Below, in pieces: positions 38,584 to 50,430 of a DNA stretch of 64,000 bases. The translations under genes were made by a program, and so were the position numbers. The DNA lies in assembly GCF_910592395.1 (NCBI RefSeq), contig NC_088326.1, forward strand, positions 6,827,001-6,891,000, read 5' to 3'. The notes under the pieces are model-generated. The model made no database searches. It worked only from the letters and a program-made list of their open reading frames with translations, and was not told where the DNA came from. Every line of letters begins with the position of its first letter. Position 1 is the stretch's first letter. Source of the stretch: Lineus longissimus (taxonomy: Eukaryota > Nemertea > Pilidiophora > Heteronemertea > Lineidae).

Positions 38584-41500
38584 TTACTTTGCATTGGCAT
38601 TGTCCATCACAAAGTCTTTGAACCGACTCGGAAGCACAATTGTCCTACCACTTCTGCTCTGGGTCACTGGCGGTGGCGTCGGCTCAGGGTTCTGCGTCTT
38701 TGGTGGTTCCGATTGTACAGGAGTTGGCATATTAAGCACAGGAGTATTCTGCGACGGGGTTGGTTCAGGGGTTTTCATCAGCACCTGTCTATTTCTTCTG
38801 AACAGCCTACCATTGTGCTCAACCATGTATGAACGAGGTTGAGTAAGTTGTTGCCTAACAACAGCTGGTTGCCAGGTTTTACCATTATGAAGACGTACGA
38901 AGTCTCCAGGTTGCAATGGTAATAAGGGTCGAGTGCCCCTGTCATAGTAATGTTTCTGTTTGAGCTGTGCCTGCTCAAGCTTCTCCTTCACACCATCGAA
39001 TACAGTACCAGGCTTCAGCAACTTATCAGTGATGGGTAGCAGGGTACGGGTCCTGCATCCCATAAGAACTTGCACTGGAGAGCCTCCAAGTCCCTCCAAT
39101 GGCGTATTTCTCCACTCAACAACTGCGAGGTAGGGGTCCGTTCCCTGCCTACGACACTTTTTCAGCAGCTTTTTCAGAGTTTGGACAGCCCGCTCTACCA
39201 TCCCGTTGCTACGCGGATATATAGGGGACGACGTGTCATGAACAAAGTGATAGTCTCGTGCAAACTGTGAGAACAGCAAACTATCCTACTGTGGACCATT
39301 ATCAGAGAATACAACCTCCGGTATTCTGTGACGTGCAAACTTTTCTTTCATCCACGTGATAACAGTCTCGCTCGACGTTTTTACTTTCAACTCAATGTAC
39401 TCAACGAACTTGGAGAAGTAGTCCACTAGGAACACATATGACACACCATCAATCTCAAACAAGTCAGATCCCAACTTTTGCCACGGTCTGTCAGGAATCT
39501 GGTGTACCAGCAATGGTTCTCTGCTCTGCTTGTTTCGAAATTCTAAGCACAACGGACAGTTAGCGACTAACTCCTTGATTTCAACATTCATGTTTGGCCA
39601 GTACATCACATCTCTTGCTCTGCGTTGACATTTCTCTACGCCAAGATGACTACTATGAATTTTCTCTCTCATAGCAGCTCGCATTGATTCTGGAACAATC
39701 AGTCTATCTGCTTTCAACAGCAGACCATCATATGTTGAAATTTCCTCACGGAAGTTCCAGTACGGACGAACAGATGGGTCAACCTGATCACGACATTCAG
39801 GCCAGCCCTGCATAACATACTTCATGAGTTTGATCAATGTTTCATCTTTGGCAGTTTGATCCTTGAACTCAGCTAGTCTGGACTGACTAACTGGCAAGTT
39901 GCTAATCACATTTACAACACAGTCATCTTCCTCATCATGCTCTGGTGGACCGACCACAGCACGGCTAAGAGCACCTGCAATATGCATGTTCTTTCCAGGT
40001 ACATATTTCACACTGATATCATATTTCTGCAGTCTGATCAGCCAACGTTGCATCCTAGGAGGCGCTTGAGCCACTGGTTTTCTCCACAGCGACTCAAGAG
40101 GCTTATGATCACTCTCAACAACGACATTAGCTTTGCCATAAATATAATCGTGAAATTTATGACAGCCCCAGGAGATTGCAAGCATCTCCCGTTCAATGTT
40201 AGCGTAACTGCGTTCAGCAGAGTTCAGTGCGCGTGAAGCATAGGCTACTGGTTTTCCACATTGAAGTACACAAGCACCCAGGCCTTGTAGTGACGCATCT
40301 ACAGACAATGTCACATCCTTCTTAGGATCAAAGTAACTTAACACAGGAGCTGCTGCCAGTGCATTCTTTAGATCAAGAAAACATGCCTGGTGACGGCTAT
40401 CCCAGTGCCATGCTACATCATTTTTCAAGAGTTCACGTAACGGGTCACTCCGCTGTGACAGGTTGGGAATGAACTTTCCAACATAGTTCACCATGCCCAG
40501 AAAACGTTTGAGTTCAGTCTTATCTGTGGGAGTGGCCATTTTGGCAATAGCCCGAATCCTTGCATCAGTTACGCGCAATCCATCTCGTGTGAGGGTGTGG
40601 CCCATGTAGGTCACGGAATCAACTCCTACTTGACATTTGTCTCGATTTAATGTCAGATGGTTTTCTCGTGCACGTTCTAGCACTTTCCGTAAGCGCTCGT
40701 TATGCTCAGCTAGCGTTTTTCCCCAGATCAAGATATCATACCTCTACTCCTTCAAGGTTACAAAACATTTGCGATGCGATTCTCTGCCATACCTCTGGAG
40801 CAGATAAAGCGAAACCTCCCGAATGGAGTGTTGAAACAAAGTAACTTAGCACTTCGCATCAGACACTGGAACTTGGTAATACGCTTGTCCTGCGTCCAGG
40901 ACAGTGAAATATTTAGCGCCCGATAACTTTCCAACGACGTCATCTAGCGATTTCATGGGGTAGTGCTCACGTAATATTGCTTTATTGAGATCTTTCGGAT
41001 CGATACATATGCGCAATGAGCCACTGGGCTTTTCAATGACAACCATTGAATGAACCCATTCACTAGGCTCTTCAACTGGTTCAATCACACCTTCCATATG
41101 CATTTTCTTCAATTGAGCTTTCAAGCGATCATGTAATGCATGAGCTACGTGACGGGGTGCATGCACTACAGGCGGTACATTTGGATCAACTTTGATATCA
41201 TACGTAGTCGGCAGACAGCCAAGGCCTTTAAACACAACAGAATATTCATCCAGAATACGGTTAGGATCATCGGGATCCTTTGACATTGAGTATCCGCGCT
41301 CAATCAGCTTCATATCTACACAAGATTCTAAACCAAGCACAGGTTTCACTGGAACAAGGCCGTCGATGACCTGAAACTGTGTAGGGTATGTGCGACCTTT
41401 ATACGTGATATCTAACACAACCTGACCCACAGGGTGGCGACGTTGCCCGAAATATCCCAACAACTTGGTTGTTGTTGGCTCAAGTTTAGCGATCCCCAAC

Positions 41501-42462
41501 TCAGAACACATAGATTTGGGAATGCAATTCACCTCGGCGCCGGTATCGATTTTGAATTTTACCGCTTTTCCTTGAATTTCACAATCGACTTTCCACACAT
41601 TGCGATCCTCCTTTGACGCGATTGAATCCACGAACAATCCATGCTCCTCAAGAGTACCGTACTCATTATCATATAAATCGTCAGCAGCTAGCAGATTCAC
41701 CGATTTTCCTGGACCTGACTTCGAAGCCCTGCAACATTCCTGAAAATGACCTATTTTGTGACATTTTCCGCACTGTTTTTCTAACGCCGGACACGTTCCC
41801 GTCTTGTGATATGTGAATCCACACCGTTTACACGTTGACTTAGCACTGGAGTCAGTACTATTACTAGCAGCTTGTCGTGACATAGGAGGTTTACCACGGC
41901 CCCCTCGATAGCCAAATCCACCACGTTTTCCTCCACGCCATGCACCAGCTTTACCACGGCCATGATGGCTGGCATGCACAGCATTCACACTAGAGTTAGT
42001 ACTTGAGGACGTTTTTTCCATTTCACTCTTCTGCTTTTTGCTCGTTTCAGCAGCACGACAGAATTTAATTGCAGTCTCTAATGTCAAATCTGGTTCTCTC
42101 AGTAAACGTAACTGGGTCTCCTCATCTTTACAGCCTGACACAATCTGGTCTCTAATCATAGACTCACGCATTGTCCCGTAGTTACAGTTCTCGGACAGCC
42201 TACGTAGCTCTGTGACATACTGATCTATAGATTCATCTGCACCCTGGCTCCTGTGTGTGAACCTATGTCTCTCACACGTTTCATTTTTCAAGGGATTACA
42301 GTATGCTTCGAATTTGGTCAATACAAGAGCGAGTTTCTCATTGTCAGTAGCTGGGTCAAACGTTAACGTATTATACACTGCGAGGCCCTCGGATCCGACG
42401 AGATTTAGCAGAATCATTACCTTCCGCTTGTCCGGTTTTTCATCCAGCCCACTCGCCGCCAA
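38584..42462 (-). pseudogene. gag-pol polyprotein of the gypsy element, broken
   Basis: Order on the minus strand: gag with a retroviral-type capsid region (YVTELRRLSENCNYG), two CCHC-like knuckles (CKRCGFTYHKTGTC and CGKCHKIGHFQECC), protease (FKIDTGAEVNCIP), reverse transcriptase (start at WVHSMVVIEKPSGSLRIC and FTVLDAGQAYYQVP), RNase H (LSVDASLQGLGACV, IEREMLAISWG), integrase zinc region and core (VFSDNGPQ; SNGMVERAVQTLKKLL), and a C-terminal tail ending at 38584. Breaks: the reading frame is lost between 40846 and 40731, where the catalytic YxDD motif should lie and sequence is missing, and an in-frame TAG interrupts integrase at 39283-39285. This copy cannot encode a full polyprotein. 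Confidence 0.92.
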
Positions 42463-42586
42463 GAATATGTCGAATTCTTGTCTAAATCGCTTCCAATTTT
42501 CGGCGACGTTGCCTACTAATTGTAGTTCGTTTGGTTTTCTGTAAGCCTGATTAATTTTCGGGGCGATTAGGTACTTTCTGACACCA

Positions 42587-42726
42587 TATAAAGCTTATAA
42601 ACGGCTGAGAGAATGAAATTAAGAAGACATGTTCGTGGTGGTACTTCATATATATTCTTAACAATGAAAAACAACTACAACATATATCAATAGGCGGCAG
42701 CAACAATCAATGACAATATCGTTACA
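42587..42726 (-). repeat. 5' LTR of the gypsy element
   Basis: 140 bp, followed on the minus strand by the primer-binding-like site. Contains CATATATATT words that could act as a TATA region. Confidence 0.9.
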
Positions 42727-42731
42727 CTGGT

Positions 42732-43766
42732 GACCACAGAACCACTGGTCTTCGTGCTCATGGCGTAGCAGCCGCTGCTGAACCGCATATTTGACATTAA
42801 ACCGACCAGTGTAGTTGAGTGCTGTTTTGTTGAAACTGTTCTGCGGAGAAAAGTTCAAGCGAATCCATGACACAGATGGGGCAGGAGTATCTTCCGGCAG
42901 TCTGTCCAAAATAGTTTCCTTCAAATCGCGAACCGACATCGCGAATGGTAGATACATCAAGTCATCGTGGCCCCTGTTGTTCACAGCACATGTTTCATCT
43001 AGGTACCGCTGAAGCTCTTCCCAGAAAGGGTTAAACAGAGCATTGTGGGGCCTACCATTGAGTTTCCGAAGATCATAGAACAAATCTGGGTCGTCGCTGC
43101 TGGCCAACCAGGCAACAACCCTACAATCAACCTCCTCCATCTTCGACGTTTCTGCACTTGACTCATCATGTGCGAGATACTTGTATATATCCCTCAGTAC
43201 TGCTGGCTTTATACCTGCTGGTGTGTATCTGTCAATAAATTGACGCCGCATGGATCTTGTCGAATACAATGGAATGTGTTGTCGAATATCATTCACCACT
43301 TGTGTATCATTTTCTCATCACTTGAACCTGTGGCGTGGGTTCTCAAGTTCCCATCCTGTTGGTAGGTATACACAGCAACAGAATATGGTAACTGAAGCTT
43401 ATTAAGCCAATCTCTCCTTTCATATATGTCCTCAGGCTCATAGTTCAACAAATGCACGTGTTTGTACTCTTCACGTTCACAAATGGCCTCATCCAGTCGT
43501 TGATATTCAACTTTGATTGGACGTGTAACACCAGGGAATACTTTGTAAAGCCAGTTGTCTTGCAATGATCTGATTGGTTGAGTTGAAGACCGTGCAGCAA
43601 CTTGACGTTTGCTGTGTGCGGTTAGATAGTCCAGATAAGACTTAAAAGCCTTAGCCAAGTCGTCAACTTTCACTTTGAATGCCTTGATTTTGCTGTTGGC
43701 AAACCAGGGCAACATGAGTATCCGTGCCAATTCATCAAGGTGAATTTTCAGACCATCACTAGTTAG
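42732..43766 (-). CDS. Core exon of the transposase-like gene (part 1)
   Basis: Acceptor TTTATTTCAG before 43766. Encodes about 340 residues in two frames: LTSDGLKIHLDELARILMLP to about 43300, then a one-base shift, then a part including SMRRQFIDRYTPAGIKPAVL, SVSWIRLNFSPQNSFNKTAL and RFNVKYAVQQRLLRHEHEDQ. The LNFSPQ and AVQQR blocks precede the DDE-like core in relatives that I recall. The exon is cut at 42732 by the gypsy insertion. Confidence 0.55.
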
Positions 43767-44017
43767 CTGAAATAAAAAAGTGTCAGGTCAGTTCATGTCA
43801 AGTGAGAATACACCAGTGGGCGATCATTCAATGCCATAGGCTTTCTAAGAACTTTGCACAATTCTTGCATTGTAGGCCTACATTGTACATGTATATGGGG
43901 ACAAAAACCAATACTAAAAGTTGACTTCGCCAGTACAGGGAAATGTACAATTTACAAGAGGTTTAAAGGCAGGACCCAGTGTTCAGTCGAAAGGATTAGA
44001 CATGAGATCAGTCTTAC

Positions 44018-44241
44018 CATTGGTTTTGCCTTGTGGTAATGTATGTAGTCGTTGAAGTCTGTTATATCGTTGAAAGGTGCCACAATCGGGATGGACCACT
44101 GTATAAACTTGTCATGGTGTGCATCTATGTACCAGAGGGCCTCACTAATCACACTCAGGACATCCACGCCAACGGTGTCAACTGGCCTGACAAATCTCCA
44201 ATAATTTGTTGTACTGCCTGTTGTGGGAATTCGTTGGTGCC
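44018..44241 (-). CDS. Second exon of the transposase-like gene
   Basis: Acceptor TTTCATATTTCAG and donor GTAAGA. The frame that joins the next exon encodes VDVLSVISEALWYIDAHHDK and PIVAPFNDITDFNDYIHYHK. The 5' side does not join exon 1 in the same frame, so either a boundary is wrong or there is a further frameshift. Confidence 0.45.
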
Positions 44242-44856
44242 CTGAAATATGAAAAGACAGAAGTTAATACTGGTATATGAACTGTATTGAGATGCATGTT
44301 TTGGACCGAGGTTGCATGGGAAAAGTTTACCGGTCCTGGCACCGGTACTTCAGAACAATGTCTCATAGTCTGTCGAGGGCTAAAAAAGATTCGCTTGAAA
44401 TTTCTAAATCACTCACCTCATGGTGCATGGACAGTGGACATCTCTTTCATTTGCAGTTCAATAGGCCCACTGTATTTAAAATATGCAGCAGAGAGTAAAC
44501 TCAGCCACACTTCATACGCCCATGCAGGCCTAAGCCTAGCTGTGCATTTCGATAGGCCTAGGCAAAGGTAGCACCCACCTAGGCCTATAGGCAGGCCAAG
44601 GCCACAGGCACAGGCCTAGTATTAATAGGGCCTAGCTTCAGCCCTAGGCCTAAAGGCTTATAGCATGATAGACAGACAAGCCCAGCAGCAATCTGACATG
44701 ACAACTGAGTCTTGCACACAGCTAAAGATTGTGATGCCCCTGGCTGACGTAGGCCTACATCATAGCCATAGGCCACATGTGCATACATCATGTACATCAA
44801 ATGTATTATGTATGCAGGCTATGCCCACGTGCGTAAACAAGTTGGGGCCTACAAAC

Positions 44857-45014
44857 CTTTGAGGAGGGAGGTGGCTGTAATTCCTAGCCGCATTCATGAG
44901 GACGTCTATTGCACTCGGTGTCACATCGTCAATCCTCTTCGCTTCGGTCTGTGCTACTGCGTGCCTGACTTCGAGGAAGCGGAACCCAAAAGAAGCAGCG
45001 GTGTCTGACGCCAT
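44857..45014 (-). CDS. First coding exon of the transposase-like gene
   Basis: ATG at 45014, encoding MASDTAASFGFRFLEVRHAV and DDVTPSAIDVLMNAARNYSH, then a donor GTTTGT at 44856. Only about 40 bp separate the ATG from the satellite that starts at 45056, so the 5' untranslated region or promoter lies in or next to the array. GGCCTA-rich sequence fills the intron at 44520-44850. Confidence 0.45.
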
Positions 45015-45055
45015 GTCAGCTTGGATAATCGTACTTGGTCCATTCTCCGCAGTGC

Positions 45056-48000
45056 TGGATAGGTGCTAGGTAGCCGCCATTGAGGTCATTGCCTCCAAGC
45101 AACCGCACCCCTTGTGACAGTGACGTCAGTGGTTGGGAGGGGGAGACAATCGGTGCCCCAGGCAGCCTCCATTGACGTCATCGCCGCCAGGCAGCCACGT
45201 CCCTTGCGACAGTGACGTCAGTGGTTGGGAGGGGAGCCAATCAGTGCCAGGCAGCCGCCATGGTCGTCATCACCGCCAGGCAGCCACGTCCCTGGTGACA
45301 GTGACCACAGTTGTTTTGCGTGAGGGGGGATAGGTGCTAGGTAGCCGCCATTGAGGTCATTGCCTCGAAGCAACCGCACCCCTTGTGACAGTGACGTCAG
45401 TGGTTGGGAGGGGGGAGACAATCGGTGCCCCAGGCAGCCTCCATTGACGTCATCGCTGCCAGGCAGCCACGTCCCTGGCGACAGTGACGTCAGTGGTTGG
45501 GAGGGGAGCCAATCAGTGCCAGGCAGCCGCCATGGTCGTCATCACCGCCAGGCAGCCACGTCCCTGGTGACACTGACCACAGTTGTTTTGCGTGAGGGGG
45601 GGATAGGTGCTAGGTAGCCGCCATTGAGGTCATTGTCTCCAAGCAACCGCACACCTTGTGACAGTGACGTCAGTGGTTGGGAGGGGGGAGACAATCGGTG
45701 CCCCAGGCAGCCTCCATTGACGTCATCGCCGCCAGACAGCCACGTCCCTGGCGACAGTGACGTCAGTGGTTGGGAGGGGAGCCAATCAGTGCCAGGCAGC
45801 CGCCATGGTCGTCATCACCGCCAGGCAGCCACGTCCCTGGTGACAGTGACCACAGTTGTTTTGCGTGAGGGGGGATAGGTGCTAGGTAGCCGCCATTGAG
45901 GTCATTACCTCCAAGCAACCGCACCCCTTGTGACAGTGACGTCAGTGGTTGAGAGGGGGGAGACAATCGGTGCCCCAGGCAGCCTCCATTGACGTCATCG
46001 CCGCCAGGCAGCCACGTCCCTGGCGACAGCGACGTCAGTGGTTGGGAGGGGAGCCAATCAGTGCCAGGCAGCCGCCATGGTCGTCATCACCGCCAGGCAG
46101 CCACGTCCCTGGTGACAGTGACCACAGTTGTTTTGCGTGAGGGGGGGATAGGTGCTAGGTAGCCGCCATTGAGGTCATTGCCTCGAAGCAACCGCACCCC
46201 TTGTGACAGTGACGTCAGTGGTTGGGAGGGGGGAGACAATCGGTGCCCCAGGCAGCCTCCATTGACGTCATCGCTGCCAGGCAGCCACGTCCCTGGCGAC
46301 AGTGACGTCAGTGGTTGGGAGGGGAGCCAATCAGTGCCAGGCAGCCGCCATGGTCGTCATCACCGCCAGGGAGCCACGTCCCTGGTGACAGTGACCACAG
46401 TTGTTTTGCGTGAGGGGGGGATAGGTGCTAGGTAGCCGCCATTGAGGTCATTGCCTCCAAGCAACCGCACCCTTTGTGACAGTGACGTCAGTGGTTGGGA
46501 GGGGGGAGACAATCGGTGCCCCAGGCAGCCTCCATTGACGTCATCGCCGCCAGGCAGCCACGTCCCTGGCGACAGTGGCGTCAGTGGTTGGGAGGGGAGC
46601 CAATCAGTGCCAGGCAGCCGCCATGGACGTCATCACCGCCAGGCAGCCACGTCCCTGGTGACAGTGACCACAGTTGTTTTGCGTGAGGGGGGATAGGTGC
46701 TAGGTAGCCGCCAGGTGGTCATTGCCTCCAAGCAACCGCACCCCTGTAACAGTGACGTCAGTAGTTGGGAGGTGGGAGACAATCGGTGCCCCAGGCAGCC
46801 TCCATTGACGTCATCGCCGCCAGGCAGCCACTTCCCTGGCGACAGTGACGTCAGTGTTTGGGAGGGGAGCCAATCAGTGCCAGGCAGCCGCCATGGTCGT
46901 CATCACCGCCAGGCAGCCACGTCCCTGGTGACAGTGACCACAGTTGTTTTGCGTGAGGGGGGGATAGGTGCTAGGTAGCCGCCATTGAGGTCATTGCCTC
47001 GAAGCAACCGCACCCCTTGTGACAGTGACGTCAGTGGTTGGGAGGGGGGAGACAATCGGTGCCCCAGGCAGCCTCAATTGACGTCATCGCTGCCAGGCAG
47101 CCACGTCCCTGGCGACAGTGACGTCAGTGGTTGGGAGGGGAGCCAATCAGTGCCAGGCAGCCGCCATGGTCGTCATCCCCGCCAGGGAGCCACGTCTCTG
47201 GTGACAGTGACCACAGTTGTTTTGCGTGAGGGGGGGATAGGTGCTAGGTAGCCGCCATTGAGGTCATTGCCTCCAAGCAACCGCACCCTTTGTGACAGTG
47301 ACGGCAGTGGTTGGGAGAGGGGAGACAATCGGTGCCCCAGGCAGCCTCCATTGACGTCATCGCCGCCAGGCAGCCACGTCCCTGGCGACAGTGGCGTCAG
47401 TGGTTGGGAGGGGAGCCAATCAGTGCCAGGCAGCCGCCATGGTCGTCATCACCGCCAGGTAGCCGCGTCCCTGGTGACAGTGACCACAGTTGTTTTGCGT
47501 GAGGGGGGATAGGTGCTAGGTAGCCGCCATTGAGGTCATTGCCTCCAAGCAACCGCACCCCTTGTGATAGTGACGTCAGTGGTTGGGAGGGGGGAGACAA
47601 TCGGTGCCCCAGGCAGCCTCCATTGACGTCATCGCCGCCAGGCAGCCACGTCCCTGGCGACAGTGACGTCAGTGGTTGGGAGGGGAGCCAATCAGTGCCA
47701 GGCAGCCGCCATGGTCATCATCACCGCAAGGCAGCCACGTCCCTGGTGACAGTGACCACAGTTGTTTTGCGTGAGGGGGGATAGGTGCTAGGTAGCCGCC
47801 ATTGAGGTCATTGCCTCCAAGCAACCGCACCCCTTGTGACAGTGACGTCAGTGGTTGAGAGGGGGGAGACAATCGGTGCCCCAGGCAGCCTCCATTGACG
47901 TCATCGCCGCCAGGCAGCCACGTCCCTGGCGACAGTGACGTCAGTGGTTGGGAGGGGAGCCAATCAGTGCCAGGCAGCCGCCATGGTCGTCACCACCGCC

Positions 48001-48300
48001 AGGCAGCCACGTCTCTGGTGACAGTGACCACAGTTGTTTTGTGTGAGGGGGGATAGGTGCTAGGTAGCCGCCATTGAGGTCATTGCCTCCCAGCAACCGC
48101 ACTCCTTGTGACAGTGACGTCAGTGGTTGGGAGGGGGGAGACAATCGGTGCCCCAGGCAGCCTTCAATGACGTCATCGCCGCCAGGCAGCCACGTCCTTG
48201 GCGACAGTGACGTCGGTGGTTGGGAGGGGGGAGCGAATCGATGCCAGGCAGGCGCCAATGACGGCATCGCCGCCAGGCAGCCACGCCCCTGGCGACAGTG
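45056..48300. repeat. GC-rich satellite, 272-bp period, block 1
   Basis: Head-to-tail units of 272-273 bp; for example GCCGCCATTGAGGTCATTGC recurs at 45351, 45624, 46169, 46442, 46985, 47258, 47530 and 48074. Each unit consists of three related sub-units of about 90 bp, each with a CRE-like TGACGTCA or variant, a GCCACGTCCCTGG-type word and often CCAAT. G-runs of 6-9 follow TGTTTTGCGTGA. ORFs in all frames are periodic artefacts. Confidence 0.97.
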
Positions 48301-49010
48301 AGCTCAGTTGGCACAACACAATGCGGAGGACTGTGTCAAGGGCAGCGTCAATTTCGCCCCGGGCAATCGACACGAGGTAGTCTTTCAGTTCCTGATGAGG
48401 CCTAATCATACATGAAAGGCACCATAATCCATACATTTCTGGGTTCATATGAATCCAGAGAAGAAGTCAGCAGCATTTTCATTGCATATAATTCATAAGT
48501 TCACCGATAGGTGGCGCCACCTTTGACACCACTTGGATCCTGAAAATTGTAAATAATTCACCAAGAAATGGCATGATGTGTGCGATCTTCAAACGAGTCT
48601 CAATCGGTTCAAAATGAATGATTTGCGGTTGCCATTACGACCGGCAGATAGCCAAATGCATTTTTCTTTATTTGAAATGAAAACATTGGGTCATTTCGGC
48701 TATTTTTTTGCTATATGGCCTTGAATTTGGACGAGTGTAATAGACACTCGCACAACTACGCCCAACCTCGCGTTGCAGATTGAAGGTATGTTACATATTG
48801 ATGCCAAACTGGGGATTCGGACCCGCTTCAAATGGCATAGATTATACGCTCATAAAATCGCCAAAAATCCCTCTGCACATAGAAACTAAGACCAGGGCGT
48901 CAAAGTAAATAGTATTTGGAACAGGTTGGAACCATTCATGAACATGGAAACGGCCAGCGTCTTAAGAACTACATTTCTCTGCGGGGACAAAACGGACCCC
49001 GACCACATTG
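48301..49010. repeat. Non-satellite unit of about 700 bp within the array (copy 1)
   Basis: AT-richer sequence from CAGTTGGCACAACACAATGC to CTACATTTCTCTGCGGGGAC, which recurs partly at 49376-49770 and almost fully at 49771-50425. Joined to the satellite at both ends by the same words, so it has been amplified together with the array. No gene seen. Confidence 0.85.
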
Positions 49011-49375
49011 TGTAGTGCCACCTCGGTGTTTGGAGGAGGAGCCCATCGGTGCCAGGCAGCTGCCATTGACTTCATCGCCTCCAAGGAGCCACATCCCTGG
49101 TGACAGTGACGTCAGTGGTTGGGAGGGGGGAGACAATCGGTGCCCCAGGCAGCCTCCATTGACGTCATCGCCGCCAGGCAGCCACGTCCCTGGCGACAGT
49201 GACGTCGGTGGTTGGGAGGGGGGGAGCCAATCGGTGCCAGGCAGGCGCCAATGACGGCATCGCCGCCAAGCAGCCACGCCCCTGGCAACAGTGACGTCGG
49301 TGGTTGGGAGGGGGGAGCCAATCGGTGCCAGGCAGCCGCCAGGCAGCCACGCCCCTGGCGACAGTGACCTCAGTT
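49011..49375. repeat. Short satellite segment between non-satellite units
   Basis: About four 90-bp sub-units with TGACGTCA/TGACGTCGG and CCAATCGG, bounded by copies of the roughly 700-bp unit. Confidence 0.9.
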
Positions 49376-50430
49376 GACACTACACAATGCGGTGGACGGT
49401 GTCAAGGGCAGCGTCAAATAGGCCCCGGACAATCGACACGAGGTAGTCTTTCAGTTCCTGATGAGGCCTAATCATAAATCAAAGGCACCATAATCCATAC
49501 ATTTCTGGGTTCATATGAATCCAGAGAAGAAGTCAGCAGCATTTTCATTGCATATAATTCATAAGTTCACCGATAGGTGGCTCCACCTTTGACACCACCT
49601 GCATCCTGAAAATTGTAAATAATTGACCAAGAAATGGCATGATGTGTGCGATCTTCAAACGAGTCTCAATCGGTTCAAAATGAATGATTTGGGATTGCCA
49701 TTACGACTGGCAGATAGCCAAATGCATTTAGTTTCTTTTTTTGATGTGAAAACATTGGGTCATTTCAGCGTCAAATAGGCCCCGGGCAATCGACACGAGG
49801 TAGTCTTTCAGTTCCTGATGAGGCCTAATCATGCATCAAGGCACCATAATCCATACATTTCTGGGTTCATATGAATCCAGAGAAGAAGTCAGCAGCATTT
49901 TCATTGCATATAATTCATGAGTTCACCGATAGGTGGCGCCACCTTTGACACCACTTGGATCCTGAAAATTGTAAATAATTCACCAAGAAATGGCATGATG
50001 TGTGCGATCTTCAAACGAGTCTCAATCGGTTCAAAATAAATGATTTGCGATTGCCATTACGACCGGCAGATAGCCAAATGCATTTAGTTTCTTTATTTGA
50101 TGTGAAAACATTGGGTCAATTCGGCTATTTTTTCACTATGGCCTTGAATTTGGACGAGCGTAATAGACACTCGCACAACTACTCCCAATCTCGCGTGGCA
50201 GATTGAAGGTATGTTACATATTGATCCCAAGCTGGCGATTAGGACCCGCATAGATTACACGCTCATAAAATCGCCAAAGATCCCTCTGCACATAGAAACA
50301 AAGAGCAGGACGTCAAAGTAAATAGTATTCCGAACAGGTTGGAACCATTCATGAACATGGAAACGGCCAGCGTCTTAAGAACTACATTTCTCTGCGGGGA
50401 CAAAACGGACCCCGTCCCCATTGCGTAGTG
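49376..50430. repeat. Non-satellite unit, copies 2 (truncated) and 3
   Basis: GGCAATCGACACGAGGTAGT occurs near 49790, and its close variant near 49430. Copy 2 breaks off near 49765 and copy 3 restarts with the same AGCGTCAAATAGGCCCCGG word, indicating unequal exchange. No gene seen. Confidence 0.85.

Larger units (their letters stand above)
37224..42726 (-). mobile_element. Ty3/gypsy LTR retrotransposon, 5.5 kb, short LTRs, full borders
   Basis: Near-identical LTRs lie at 37224-37356 and 42587-42726, 133 and 140 bp, beginning TGTAACGATATTG on the minus strand. Flanking 5-bp direct repeats CTGGT are at 37219-37223 and 42727-42731. A primer-binding-like TGGTGTCAGAAAGTACC directly follows the 5' LTR (complement of 42570-42586), and a purine-rich tract (AAAGGGGGAGA) precedes the 3' LTR. 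The single gag-pol region is broken. Stretch 37357-38583, downstream of pol, has no supported gene. LTRs differ by a 7-bp indel and few substitutions, so insertion is fairly recent. Confidence 0.93.
11488..45014 (-). pseudogene. Multi-exon transposase-like invertebrate gene, split by a Polinton and a gypsy element
   Basis: I join the minus-strand pieces 45014-44857, 44241-44018, 43766-42732 plus 37218-36274, 36123-35880, 35615-35388 and 11738-11488 into one gene. From the third piece on, every splice join is phase-compatible with GT/AG borders. From memory, this domain order matches a family common in corals, molluscs and echinoderms, with a DDE-like core (CVDDKSIVPV, FTFSDGGPDHR, HASWVNPAERIMSTLN) and then several Cys-rich blocks. 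The last intron (35387-11739) holds the complete Polinton; the core exon holds the gypsy element. A one-base frameshift near 43300 and an unresolved join of exons 1 and 2 suggest it is dead. Function unknown; possibly itself transposon-derived. Confidence 0.65.
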
